Below, one piece after another: positions 8,840-16,945 of a stretch of 38,467 bases of DNA. Position 1 is the stretch's first letter. Each line of letters begins with the position of its first letter. The position numbers were made by a program, and so were the translations under genes. The stretch is from CAXRBC01 sp041158045 (lineage in GTDB: Bacteria; Actinomycetota; Acidimicrobiia; Acidimicrobiales; Ilumatobacteraceae): assembly GCA_041158045.1 (NCBI GenBank), contig JBEBCD010000022.1, positions 1-38,467 on the forward strand, written 5' to 3'. The notes beneath the pieces were generated by a model, which had not been told where the DNA came from, did no database searches, and worked only from the letters and a program-made list of their open reading frames with translations.

Positions 8840-10051
8840 ATGAGCCTTGCGCAGTCGATGTTCAGCCTCGTCCCGTTCTCCGACACGATCTCGGGCCCCG
8901 GCGTCGCGCCGACCCTGCCGCAGTACGTCGCGGCGCGCGGGCGCCGCGCCTTCATCGTCACCGACCAGGGCGTGCGCGGCGCGGGCATCATCGCGCCCCT
9001 CGCGGCCGCGCTGGATGCCGCCGGCGTCCCGCACGCGACCTTCGACGGCGTCTCGCCCAACCCGACGGACGTCAACGTGGCGGACGCCCTCCGGGCCCTC
9101 CACGCGTTCGGCACGGAGGGCACCGTGATCGTGCTCGTCGGCGGCGGCTCGGTCATGGACTGCGGCAAGTACGTGGCGCTCGCCGCCGCGAACGGCGTGA
9201 CGACGCTGGACCTCGCCTTCGCCCCCGACCTCGACGCCAACGACCGCATCGACTTCTCGACGCTCATGCCCAAGGCGGCGGCGACGCAGCCGGGCCTGCC
9301 GACCATCGCGATCCCGACCACCTCCGGCACCGCGTCGGAGACCAACGGCGGCGGGCTCATCACCGACACGACGACCAACCCCAAGGTGCACCGCAAGCTC
9401 ACCTTCAACAACCCCTCGATCCGCCCCGTCACCGTGCTGCTCGACCCGATGGTCACGACGGGCATGCCCGCGCGCGGCACGGCGGCCTGCGGCATGGACG
9501 TGCTCACCCACGCGATCGAGGCGTACACCTCGACGCAGGCCAACCCGTACGCGGACGCGCTCGCGTTGCACGCGATCCGTCTCACCGCCCGCTGGCTCCC
9601 CGCGGCGGTGAAGGACGGCCAGGACCTCGTCGCGCGTGGCTACATGCAGGTCGCGGCGCACCTGGCCGGACGTGCGTTCTCCGCCGGCCCGCTGCTCGGC
9701 CTCGTGCACGCGACGGGCCACCCGATCTCGGGCCAGCTCCACCAGGCCCACGGCCAGACGCTCGCGACGATGCTGCCGCACGTGATGCGCTACAACCGCG
9801 ACGTCGTCGCGGAGCGCTACGCGGACGTGTCGGAGGCGCTCGGGTCCGACCACGATCCCGACGCGGGCATCGCCGCCGTCGAGGCGCTGTCGTCGGGCGT
9901 CGGCACCGCGCGCCGCCTCGGCGAGCTCGGCGCGACGAGCGACCACATCTCGACGCTCGCCCAGGACGCGCTGCGCGACCTCATCATCCTCAACACGCCG
10001 CGCTACCCGACGCGCAAGGACGTGCACGAGCTCTACGCCGCCGCGATGTAG
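8840..10051 (+). CDS. Iron-containing alcohol dehydrogenase
   Basis: A group III (iron-dependent) NAD(P)-linked alcohol dehydrogenase of 403 residues, oxidising an alcohol or reducing an aldehyde in the cytosol. It has the nucleotide-binding GGGSVMD block (about 101-107) and IPTTSGTASE. The four metal ligands fit the FucO spacing: D220 and H224 in GMDVLTHAIEAY, H290 in GLVHATGHP, and H304 in HQAHGQ (14 residues after H290). The substrate is not evident. The following SDR gene is convergent, with a hairpin between them. Confidence 0.9.
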   Translation: MSLAQSMFSLVPFSDTISGPGVAPTLPQYVAARGRRAFIVTDQGVRGAGIIAPLAAALDAAGVPHATFDGVSPNPTDVNVADALRALHAFGTEGTVIVLVGGGSVMDCGKYVALAAANGVTTLDLAFAPDLDANDRIDFSTLMPKAAATQPGLPTIAIPTTSGTASETNGGGLITDTTTNPKVHRKLTFNNPSIRPVTVLLDPMVTTGMPARGTAACGMDVLTHAIEAYTSTQANPYADALALHAIRLTARWLPAAVKDGQDLVARGYMQVAAHLAGRAFSAGPLLGLVHATGHPISGQLHQAHGQTLATMLPHVMRYNRDVVAERYADVSEALGSDHDPDAGIAAVEALSSGVGTARRLGELGATSDHISTLAQDALRDLIILNTPRYPTRKDVHELYAAAM

Positions 10052-10054
10052 TCC

Positions 10055-10075
10055 GGTCGGCGCGCGACGCCGACC
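10055..10075. terminator. Hairpin between convergent alcohol dehydrogenase and SDR genes
   Basis: A perfect 8-base stem (GGTCGGCG / CGCCGACC) with a 5-base loop sits in the 38-base gap between the two stop codons. There is no T-tract on either strand, so it would be a GC-rich bidirectional terminator or RNA-end stabiliser. Confidence 0.5.
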
Positions 10076-10089
10076 CGGCCGCGGGCGCG

Positions 10090-10848
10090 TCAGCGCTCCG
10101 GCAGCGAGTTGCCCCCGTCGACGACGACCAGCTGTCCCGTGACGTAGCCGGCGTCGGGGGACGCGAGGAACGCGACGACCGCCGCCACCTCGTCGGGCGT
10201 GCCGCTCCGGCCGACCGGCGTCGCCGTGCCCGCCGCCGACTCGGCCGGGGTCTGCGAGCCCGTCGCGATCCACCCGGGCGCCACGGCGTTGACCGTCACG
10301 CCGTCGGCGGCCACCTCGAGGGCGACCGCGCGGGTGAAGCCGACCATCCCCGCCTTGGCCGCGTGGTAGCCGACGTCGCCGGGGAATGCCTGGACCGGTC
10401 CGCTCGTGGACGCGACGTTGACGATGCGACCACGGCGGGCCGCGCGCATCGTCGGGAGCGCCGCGCGGGTGACGAGGTAGCAGGTGGTGAGGTTGCGCGC
10501 GAGCGCGTCGTCCCACGTCGCCGCGTCGTAGCGCTCGATCGGCGCGTCGACCATGGTGCCGCCGACGGCGACCATCCCCGCGTTGTTGACGCAGACGTCG
10601 AGGCGCCCGCCCCAGGCGAGCGTCTCGGTCACCACCCGCGCGGCTGCGGCGCCGTCGGTGAGGTCGGCGACGAGGCCGAGGGCGTCGTGGCCATCGGCGC
10701 GCAGCTCGGCGACGCGCTCGTGGATGCGCGGCGTGGTGGAGGCGACCGCCACGGCGTGCCCCGCGCGCGCGAGCGCCCGCGCGATGGCGGCGCCGATGCC
10801 GGTCGGGCTGCCCGCCCCGGTGACGAGGGCGACGGGGCGCGCGCTCAC
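10090..10848 (-). CDS. Short-chain dehydrogenase/reductase (FabG-like)
   Basis: A classical SDR of 252 residues. It has the N-terminal Rossmann motif VTGAGSPTGIG, NNAG at 88-91, a catalytic serine in NVASTSG (about 147-149), and the YxxxK pair Y161/K165 in YHAAKAG. GQLVVVDGG is near the C-terminus. Such enzymes reduce keto groups or oxidise hydroxyls with NAD(P)H; the substrate is not evident. GTG 10848 overlaps the Nudix gene stop as GTGA, so it is the last gene of the MFS-Nudix-SDR operon. Confidence 0.88.
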   Translation of the reverse strand: MSARPVALVTGAGSPTGIGAAIARALARAGHAVAVASTTPRIHERVAELRADGHDALGLVADLTDGAAAARVVTETLAWGGRLDVCVNNAGMVAVGGTMVDAPIERYDAATWDDALARNLTTCYLVTRAALPTMRAARRGRIVNVASTSGPVQAFPGDVGYHAAKAGMVGFTRAVALEVAADGVTVNAVAPGWIATGSQTPAESAAGTATPVGRSGTPDEVAAVVAFLASPDAGYVTGQLVVVDGGNSLPER

Positions 10849-11342
10849 GCGGCCCCCCGCCCGAGCGCCGCGCGCGCGAGCGGCGCGATGACCGGCCACG
10901 ACAGCGCGAGCCCCGGGTGGAGCGAGTAGCCGGCCACCGCGGGGATCGGCACCCAGGCGAGGTCGGACGTCTCGTGGTTGGCCGCGTGCACGCCCGCGTC
11001 GTCGGACGCGACGGCGAGCACGGTCACGTAGCGCCAGTCGGCGTCGCCGGGTCCGTGCAGGTCGACGTACTCGCCGGCGGGCCGCAGGGCATGCGTGCGC
11101 AGGCCGACCTCCTCGGCCGCCTCCCGGTACGCGGCCTCGCGCCAGTCCTCGTGCGAGTCGCGCGCGCCGCCGGGCAGCGCCCACGTGCCGCCCCCGTGCG
11201 TCCACGGCGCGCGCAGCTGCAGCAGCGCGTGCGGCTCCGCGAGGTCGTCGCGCAGCAGCAGCAGTCCGGCGGCACCGTGCAGACCCCAGTGGCGATGGCC
11301 GCAGCGGCAGTGGACGAATCCGTTGCCGTCGCGCGCGGTCAC
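10845..11342 (-). CDS. Nudix hydrolase
   Basis: A 165-residue protein with a complete Nudix box: G, five residues, E, seven residues, then REAAEEVGL, within the stretch that starts PGGARDSHEDWR. It should hydrolyse a nucleoside-diphosphate-X substrate with Mg2+. The N-terminus contains a Cys/His-rich FVHCRCGHRHWG segment, possibly structural. GTG 11342 overlaps the stop of the MFS gene (GTGA), and its own stop overlaps the SDR start, making three coupled genes. Which nucleotide it cleans up cannot be told. Confidence 0.88.
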   Translation of the reverse strand: MTARDGNGFVHCRCGHRHWGLHGAAGLLLLRDDLAEPHALLQLRAPWTHGGGTWALPGGARDSHEDWREAAYREAAEEVGLRTHALRPAGEYVDLHGPGDADWRYVTVLAVASDDAGVHAANHETSDLAWVPIPAVAGYSLHPGLALSWPVIAPLARAALGRGAA

Positions 11343-12526
11343 GGCATCGCGCCGATCGCGCCCTGCGCCCGCACGTCGCGGCGGCCCCACGCGTCGCCGG
11401 CCAGCACGCGCGCCGCGGTGACGAGCGCGAGCATGATCGCCGCCGTCCCCACGAAGGTGACGGTACGCCCGAACGTCTCGTAGGACACGCCCGCGAGCGA
11501 GGCGGCGAGCCCGCCCGCGAGCGTCTCCATGCCGCCGAGCAGGCCCTGCGCGCCGGCCTGGCGCTCGAGTGGTGCGCTGCTCGCCGTGGCGACGCCCGCA
11601 CCCGTGACGGTGAGCCCGTCGTTGACCGTGTGGAGGAGGAACACGAGCATCATCAGCCAGACCGACGGCAGCACGCCGTAGCCGCACATGCACGCCGCGC
11701 CGACCAGCATGCCCGTGCCGCCGGCGCGGAACGGCCCGATCCGCTGCACGAATCGGCCGCCGAACGGCCCCATGAAGATCATCGGGACGACGAAGACCGA
11801 GATGCCGACGTTGGCCATCCACGCGGGCGAGCCCATGTCGTCCATCACGAGCACCCACAGCGAGTCGAAGATGCCGATCATGAAGAAGAGCGTCACGCCG
11901 ATGAGCACGCCGCTCGCGACCGCCGGGATGCGCAGCAGGTCGAGCGCGAAGCGCTCGGTCGGCGCGTCGGCCCGCGAGGTCTCGGCCACGCGGGTCGCGG
12001 CGATGGCGACCGCGGCGGCCGCCATCAGCCCGCCCGACACGAGGTACGGCGCGGGGATGCCGAACGGCCCGACGAGCACCGTGGAGAGGACGGGGCCCGA
12101 CGCGAAGCCGGCGACCTCCATCGAGAGGATGAGCCCGAGGTTGCGACCGAGGTTGTCCGGGTCGGTGACGATGATCGCGCGGCGCAGCGCGGGGAGCGCC
12201 GTGCCGACGCCGATCCCGGAGAGGATGCGCCCTGCGAGCAGCGCGCCGAGCGTCGTGCCGTAGCCCATAGCGAGGGCGCCGACGACGGCGAGCACGTGCC
12301 CGACGAGCATCAGGCGCTTCGCGTGTCCGCGATCGGCGAGGGGCGCGATGAGCAGCTGGGCGGCGAAGGACGTGAAGAACCCGACGGCGACGGTGAGGCC
12401 GAGGCCGGTCTCGGAGATCCCGAAGACCTCGCGGTAGTCGTCGAGCATCGTGAACATGACGCCGTAGGTCGACGACTTGATGAACACCGCGAAGTAGAAG
12501 ATCCACAGGATCCGACGCCGCAGCAC
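11339..12526 (-). CDS. Major facilitator superfamily transporter
   Basis: A 395-residue polytopic membrane protein, probably with 12 helices. It has the loop 2-3 motif LADRGHAKRLM (matching the MFS GxLaDrxGrkr signature) and GRILSGIGVGTALPALRRAI, typical of helices 4-5 in drug/solute MFS carriers. A central cytoplasmic loop lies near residues 180-195. The direction and substrate are unknown. GTG 12526 is set by the TAGCCT box exactly 6 bases upstream. It heads the operon with a Nudix hydrolase and an SDR. Confidence 0.88.
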   Translation of the reverse strand: MLRRRILWIFYFAVFIKSSTYGVMFTMLDDYREVFGISETGLGLTVAVGFFTSFAAQLLIAPLADRGHAKRLMLVGHVLAVVGALAMGYGTTLGALLAGRILSGIGVGTALPALRRAIIVTDPDNLGRNLGLILSMEVAGFASGPVLSTVLVGPFGIPAPYLVSGGLMAAAAVAIAATRVAETSRADAPTERFALDLLRIPAVASGVLIGVTLFFMIGIFDSLWVLVMDDMGSPAWMANVGISVFVVPMIFMGPFGGRFVQRIGPFRAGGTGMLVGAACMCGYGVLPSVWLMMLVFLLHTVNDGLTVTGAGVATASSAPLERQAGAQGLLGGMETLAGGLAASLAGVSYETFGRTVTFVGTAAIMLALVTAARVLAGDAWGRRDVRAQGAIGAMP

Positions 12527-12532
12527 CGCGTC

Positions 12533-12538
12533 AGGCTA
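12533..12538 (-). promoter_or_regulatory. -10 box of MFS operon (TAGCCT), leaderless
   Basis: TAGCCT is 6 bases upstream of GTG 12526, with the predicted RNA start on the G. An identical hexamer and spacing occur before the GT4 gene at 38445. Confidence 0.65.
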
Positions 12539-12584
12539 CGGCGCGCGCGGGGACGGGGCCGTCGCGATCGGCGCGTGCCGCTGC

Positions 12585-12590
12585 GAGACT
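12585..12590 (+). promoter_or_regulatory. Extended -10 of aldehyde dehydrogenase (TGC-GAGACT)
   Basis: GAGACT is preceded by TGC and followed by 6 bases to GTG 12597. The first T of the hexamer is missing, but the extended TG element could compensate. Confidence 0.45.
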
Positions 12591-12596
12591 GAGCGC

Positions 12597-13991
12597 GTGA
12601 CGAGCGGCTCGGGCGACGCGATCGAGGTCGTCAACCCGGCGACGGGACGCGCCTTCGAGCGCGTCGCGCGCGCGAGCGTCGACGACTGCCTCGACGCGGT
12701 CCGCGTCGCGCACGGGGCGGCGCCCGCGTGGCGCGCGACGGCCCCGCGCGTGCGCGCCGAGGCACTGCGGCGGGCCTACGAGCTGATGATGGCCGACCAC
12801 GAGCGGCTCGCACGCCTCATCACGATGGAGAACGGCAAGGTGCTCGCCGACGCGCGCGCCGAGGTCGCGTACGCCGCCGAGTTCTTCCGCTGGTTCGGCG
12901 AGGAGGCGGTCCGCATCGACGGCGACTACCGCCGGGCCCCCGGCGGGGCCAACTGGGTGCTCGTGATGCGCCAGCCGGTCGGCGTGTCGCTGCTCGCGAC
13001 GCCGTGGAACTTCCCCGCCGCGATGGCGACGCGCAAGATCGGGCCCGCGCTGGCCGCCGGCTGCACCGTGGTGGTCAAGCCGGCGAGCGACACCCCGCTC
13101 ACGACGCTCGCGATCGCCGAGATCCTCGGCCGTGCCGGGGTGCCCGAGGGCGTCGTCTCCGTCGTCGTGCCCCAGCCGCCCGGCGAGGCCGTGCGGGCGA
13201 TGCTCGAGTCGGGCCTCGTGCGCAAGCTCTCCTTCACCGGCTCGACGCCCGTCGGGGCCGCGCTCCTCGCCCAGGCCGCCCCCCGGATCATCAACTGCAG
13301 CATGGAGCTGGGCGGCAATGCCCCCCTCGTCGTGTTCGCCGACGCGGACCTCGACGTCGCGGTCGACGGCGCGATGCTCGCCAAGATGCGCAACGGCGGT
13401 GCCGCCTGCACCGCGGCCAACCGCATGTACGTCCACGCCGACGTGCACGACGCGTTCGTCGAGCGGTTCACCGCGCGCATGTCGGCCCTCCGCGTGGGCG
13501 ACGGCCTCGAGCCGTCGACGACGCTCGGTCCGATGGTGAGCGCCGCGCAGCGCACGCGGATCGCGGGCCTCGTGGAGCGGGCCGTCGAGGGCGGCGCCCG
13601 CGTCGCTTGCGGCGGTCGCGTGGCGGCGGGCGACGGCTTCGGCTACGAGGCCACGGTGCTCACGCACGTCGCGCCCGACGCGCCGTGGCTCCGCGAGGAG
13701 ATCTTCGGCCCCGTCGCGCCGATCGTGCGCTTCGGCGACGGCGACGACGTGGTGCGCTGGTCCAACGACGTGGAGCACGGCCTCGTGTCGTACGTCTTCT
13801 CGCGCGACGTGGGCCGCGCGATGCGCGTCGCGGAGTCGCTCGAGACCGGCATGGTGGGGCTCAATCGCGGGCTCGTCTCCGACCCCGCCGCGCCCTTCGG
13901 CGGGGTCAAGGCGTCGGGCCTCGGTCGCGAGGGAGCCCACGAGGGCCTGCTCGCGTTCCTCGAGACGAAGTACGTGGCCGGGAACTGGTAG
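12597..13991 (+). CDS. Aldehyde dehydrogenase (succinate-semialdehyde dehydrogenase-like)
   Basis: An NAD(P)-dependent ALDH of 464 residues converting an aldehyde to a carboxylate. Visible are TPWNFP (N138), VVVKPASDTP (K161), FTGSTPVG (213-220), MELGGNAP with general base E237, and the catalytic cysteine C271 in GGAACTAANR. This aligns with the GQxC block of SSADH. EEIFGPVAPI and FGGVKASGLGREG support the SSADH/GabD branch. The real aldehyde is unknown. Cfa follows after 10 bases, so they probably form an operon. Confidence 0.88.
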   Translation: MTSGSGDAIEVVNPATGRAFERVARASVDDCLDAVRVAHGAAPAWRATAPRVRAEALRRAYELMMADHERLARLITMENGKVLADARAEVAYAAEFFRWFGEEAVRIDGDYRRAPGGANWVLVMRQPVGVSLLATPWNFPAAMATRKIGPALAAGCTVVVKPASDTPLTTLAIAEILGRAGVPEGVVSVVVPQPPGEAVRAMLESGLVRKLSFTGSTPVGAALLAQAAPRIINCSMELGGNAPLVVFADADLDVAVDGAMLAKMRNGGAACTAANRMYVHADVHDAFVERFTARMSALRVGDGLEPSTTLGPMVSAAQRTRIAGLVERAVEGGARVACGGRVAAGDGFGYEATVLTHVAPDAPWLREEIFGPVAPIVRFGDGDDVVRWSNDVEHGLVSYVFSRDVGRAMRVAESLETGMVGLNRGLVSDPAAPFGGVKASGLGREGAHEGLLAFLETKYVAGNW

Positions 13992-14001
13992 GACGACCGT
14001 C

Positions 14002-15117
14002 GTGAGCCGCGCCTCCGAACGCGTCTGCCGCACGATCCTCGAGCGCGCCGGCGTCGAGGTGGGCGGCACCGCGCGCGACGCGATCCGCGTGCACGACGCG
14101 CGCCTGTGGGACCGCGTCGTCGCGCAGCGCCAGCTCGGCCTCGGCGAGGCATACATGGAGGGCTGGTGGGACTGTGACGCGCTCGACGCGATGCTCACCA
14201 AGCTCGTCGCGGTCGAGGCCGCCCGGCAGCTCCCCGTGCGCCCCGCGCTCGTCGCGACCGTGGTGCGCGCCACGGTCGTCAACCGCCAGACCAAGGCCCG
14301 CGCCGCCGACAATGCGCGCGCCCACTACGACATCGGCAACGACCTCTACGAGCGCATGCTCGACAAGCGCATGGTCTACTCGTGCGCGTACTGGCGCCAC
14401 GCGGAGGACCTCGACTCCGCGCAGGAGGCCAAGCTCGACCTCATCTGCCGCAAGTTGGCGCTCGAGCCCGGCATGCGCGTGCTCGACGTGGGCTGCGGCT
14501 GGGGCGGCCTGCTGCAGTACGCCGCGGAGCACTACGGCATCTCGGGCGTCGGCATCTCGCCGGCCCGCCAGCAGGTGTCGCGGGCGCGCGAACGCTGCGC
14601 GGGGTGGCCGATCGAGATCCTCGAGCAGGACTACCGCGACACGGTCGGCACCTTCGACCGCGTCCTGTCGGTCGGGATGATGGAGCACGTCGGGCCGCGC
14701 AACCTGCGGACGTTCTTCGACACCTGCGACCGCCTGCTCGCGCCGGGCGGGATGATGCTGCACCACACGATCGGCTCGCTCGTGTCCAAGCTCCACACCG
14801 ACCCGTTCTTCGACCGTTACATCTTCCCCGGCGGGGTGCTGCCGTCCCTCGCGCAGTTCTCCGAGTCGGCGGAGCCCGACTGGGTGATCGAGGACGTGCA
14901 CAACTTCGGCCCCGACTACGACCGCACGCTCATGGCCTGGGACGCCAACCTCTCGCGGCACTGGGAGGAGATCCCGCGCTACGACGAGCGCTTCCGCCGG
15001 ATGTGGCGCTTCTACCTGATGGGGTCGGCCGCCGGCTTCCGCGCGCGCTCGCTGCAGCTCTGGCAGGTCGTCATGCGTCGGCGCGCCGTCGCGCCGCGGT
15101 ACCAGCGACCCGAATAG
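14002..15117 (+). CDS. cfa: Cyclopropane-fatty-acyl-phospholipid synthase
   Basis: It transfers a methylene from S-adenosylmethionine to double bonds of membrane phospholipid acyl chains. At 371 residues it is close to E. coli Cfa (382). The N-terminal part carries GLGEAYMEGWWDCDALD, and HYDIGNDLYERMLD precedes the SAM-binding motif VLDVGCGWGGLLQYAA. VGMMEHVGPRNL and HHTIG are characteristic. GTG 14002 lies 10 bases after the aldehyde dehydrogenase stop. The last 47 bases overlap the end of the DoxX-like gene on the other strand. Confidence 0.93.
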   Translation: MSRASERVCRTILERAGVEVGGTARDAIRVHDARLWDRVVAQRQLGLGEAYMEGWWDCDALDAMLTKLVAVEAARQLPVRPALVATVVRATVVNRQTKARAADNARAHYDIGNDLYERMLDKRMVYSCAYWRHAEDLDSAQEAKLDLICRKLALEPGMRVLDVGCGWGGLLQYAAEHYGISGVGISPARQQVSRARERCAGWPIEILEQDYRDTVGTFDRVLSVGMMEHVGPRNLRTFFDTCDRLLAPGGMMLHHTIGSLVSKLHTDPFFDRYIFPGGVLPSLAQFSESAEPDWVIEDVHNFGPDYDRTLMAWDANLSRHWEEIPRYDERFRRMWRFYLMGSAAGFRARSLQLWQVVMRRRAVAPRYQRPE

Positions 15118-15439
15118 CCCACCAGACCATCGGGATCTGCAGGGGCAGTCGGCCCCACGCGACGAGCTGGTCGGCGAGCGGCCGGTCGCGCCAGTCCCAG
15201 GCCATGTAGAGGTTGGCCGGGTAGACGAGGACGAAGAGCGCCGCCGCGGCGAGCGCGGCGGCGCGGCGGGTCCGGCGGGGGATCAGCGCCAGCGCGACGG
15301 CGACCTCCGCGACCCCCGACGCGTAGGTGTACGCGCGCTCGGACCCGGGCAGCCCCGGCGGGACGATCGCGTCGAAGAACTCGGGCGACGCGAAGTGCCC
15401 CACGCCCGCGACGAGGAGTCCGACGCAGAGCACGAGCAT
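15071..15439 (-). CDS. DoxX-like small membrane protein
   Basis: A 122-residue protein with four predicted hydrophobic helices (about 2-14, 39-53, 59-75 and 99-114) and the pattern GVAEVAVALALIP, typical of the DoxX/DoxD-like family. The family's role is poorly defined (redox or respiratory membrane proteins). ATG 15439 is supported by TATCCT 8 bases upstream. The gene runs head-on into cfa, sharing 47 base pairs in opposite orientation. Confidence 0.75.
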   Translation of the reverse strand: MLVLCVGLLVAGVGHFASPEFFDAIVPPGLPGSERAYTYASGVAEVAVALALIPRRTRRAAALAAAALFVLVYPANLYMAWDWRDRPLADQLVAWGRLPLQIPMVWWAIRVAGTAARRRADA

Positions 15440-15447
15440 GACGCGAC

Positions 15448-15453
15448 AGGATA
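15448..15453 (-). promoter_or_regulatory. -10 box of DoxX-like gene (TATCCT), leaderless
   Basis: TATCCT ends 8 bases before ATG 15439, so the start is within about 2 bases of the predicted RNA end. It lies only 12 bases from the opposing -10 box of the next gene. Confidence 0.6.
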
Positions 15454-15465
15454 GGCACCGTCTGC

Positions 15466-15471
15466 GACACT
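15466..15471 (+). promoter_or_regulatory. Extended -10 of DUF4916 gene (TGC-GACACT)
   Basis: GACACT with an upstream TGC ends 8 bases before GTG 15480. It is back-to-back with the DoxX-like promoter, and the two must overlap in their upstream parts. Confidence 0.4.
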
Positions 15472-15479
15472 GACCTGCC

Positions 15480-16016
15480 GTGACCGAGCGGATCGACACC
15501 CGCACGCAGTGGCTGGATCCCGCCCAACTGGAGGCGGTCCGCGGCCAGGTGCCCCTCGTCTACGTCGACGCCGTGCCCGTGCGGGTCGACGACCGAGGCG
15601 TCGTCACCCACGTGGGGATGCTCCTGCGCCAGGCCCCCGACGGGTCGATCTCGCGCACGGTGGTGTCGGGTCGCGTGCTGCTCCACGAGCGCGTGCGCGA
15701 CGCGCTCATGCGGCACCTCGAGAAGGACCTCGGCCCGCTCGCGCTGCCCAAGCTCCCGCCCGAGCCGGCACCGTTCACCGTCGTCGAGTACTTCCCCGAC
15801 CCGTCCGTGAGCGGCTTCCACGACCCGCGCCAACACGCGGTGAGCCTCGCCTTCGTCGTGCCCGTGGCCGGCGAGTGCCAGCCGACCCAGCAGGCACTGG
15901 ACCTCGCGTGGTACACGCCCGCGGAGGCCGTGAGCGACGCCGTGCGGCGCGAGATGACGAGCGGCCACGACCGCCTGCTGCGCCTCGCACTCGCCTCGGT
16001 GGGGGTGCTGCCCTAG
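15480..16016 (+). CDS. DUF4916 / Nudix-fold protein with degenerate Nudix box
   Basis: A 178-residue protein resembling the actinobacterial DUF4916 family (PLVYVDAVPVRVD, SRTVVSGRVLLHERV, RHLEKDLG, FHDPRQHAVSLAFVVP). The region matching the Nudix box keeps its spacing but reads R-H-L-E-K-D-L-G where REUXEEXGU is expected. Two metal-binding glutamates are therefore His and Lys, and the third is Asp. It may be a non-hydrolytic nucleotide-binding protein. Its TAG shares one base with the start of the DNA glycosylase gene (TAGTG), implying coupling. Confidence 0.82.
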   Translation: MTERIDTRTQWLDPAQLEAVRGQVPLVYVDAVPVRVDDRGVVTHVGMLLRQAPDGSISRTVVSGRVLLHERVRDALMRHLEKDLGPLALPKLPPEPAPFTVVEYFPDPSVSGFHDPRQHAVSLAFVVPVAGECQPTQQALDLAWYTPAEAVSDAVRREMTSGHDRLLRLALASVGVLP

Positions 16017-16945
16017 TGCCCGAGGGCGACACGATCTTCCGCACCGCGGCTGCGTTGCGCACCGCGCTGCTCGGCAAGGCGACGACGGCGGTGCGCACGA
16101 GCCGCCCGCTGCGACCCATGCCGCGCGCCGGTGCCGTGATCGAGGAGGTGCGCAGCGTCGGCAAGCACCTCGAGATCGTCTGGGACGACGGCGTCGTGCT
16201 CCACACGCACATGCGCATGACCGGTGCGTGGCACCTCTACCGGCACGGCGAGCGGTGGCGCAAGGCCGCGTCCCGTGCGCGCGTGGTGCTCGAGGTGGCC
16301 GACTGGGTCGCCGTGTGCTTCTCCGCGCCGGTCGTCGAGACGCACCGCGACTTCGACCCGCGGCGGCACCCGATCCTCGGGCGCCTCGGACCCGACCTGT
16401 GCCGCGACGACGCCGATCTCGACGAGGCGGCCGCCCGCATGCTCGGCTACGAGGATCCCGACGCGACCGTCGCCGAGGTGCTCCTCGACCAGCGCGTCGC
16501 CTGCGGCGTGGGCAACGTGTACCGCTGCGAGGTGCTCTGGGCCTGCGAGCTGCATCCGTGGGCCGCGGTCGGCGCGCTGTCGCGCGACGAGTGCCGCGAG
16601 CTCGTGCGCATCGCCGCCGACATGCTGCGGGCCAACCTCGCGGGACCGGGTCGCGTCACCGCGCCGGGCGTCCCCGGCGGTACCGCCGTGTACGGCCGGC
16701 ACGGTCGGCCCTGCCCGCGGTGCCACGCACTCGTGCGCGTGACGCACCACGGCGAGGCCAACCGCGTCCTCTACTGGTGCGAGGGATGCCAGACGCGCCA
16801 CTCGGAGCTGCGCGTGCGCGCGCCGCAGACCGCCGACGAGGCGATGGCGCGGCTCGCCGAGGGGGAGCCGGCCCACCCCGCGGAGCGGCGGTGGCTCGCG
16901 GACGTGCGCGCGGCGCGCGCTACGTCGTCGCGATCGCGGCGATGA
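16016..16945 (+). CDS. Fpg/Nei-family DNA glycosylase (endonuclease VIII-like)
   Basis: A base-excision repair glycosylase/AP-lyase of 309 residues. After removal of the initiator, the N-terminus is PEGDTIF: the catalytic proline and the adjacent glutamate of the Nei branch (Fpg reads PELPE). An H2TH domain follows (LLDQRVACGVGNVYRCEVLW), then a C-terminal zinc finger CPRC...CEGC. This looks like the actinobacterial Nei2 type. GTG 16016 is used because the PEGD proline must be residue 2. The end overlaps the convergent ABC permease gene by 26 bases. Confidence 0.92.
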   Translation: MPEGDTIFRTAAALRTALLGKATTAVRTSRPLRPMPRAGAVIEEVRSVGKHLEIVWDDGVVLHTHMRMTGAWHLYRHGERWRKAASRARVVLEVADWVAVCFSAPVVETHRDFDPRRHPILGRLGPDLCRDDADLDEAAARMLGYEDPDATVAEVLLDQRVACGVGNVYRCEVLWACELHPWAAVGALSRDECRELVRIAADMLRANLAGPGRVTAPGVPGGTAVYGRHGRPCPRCHALVRVTHHGEANRVLYWCEGCQTRHSELRVRAPQTADEAMARLAEGEPAHPAERRWLADVRAARATSSRSRR

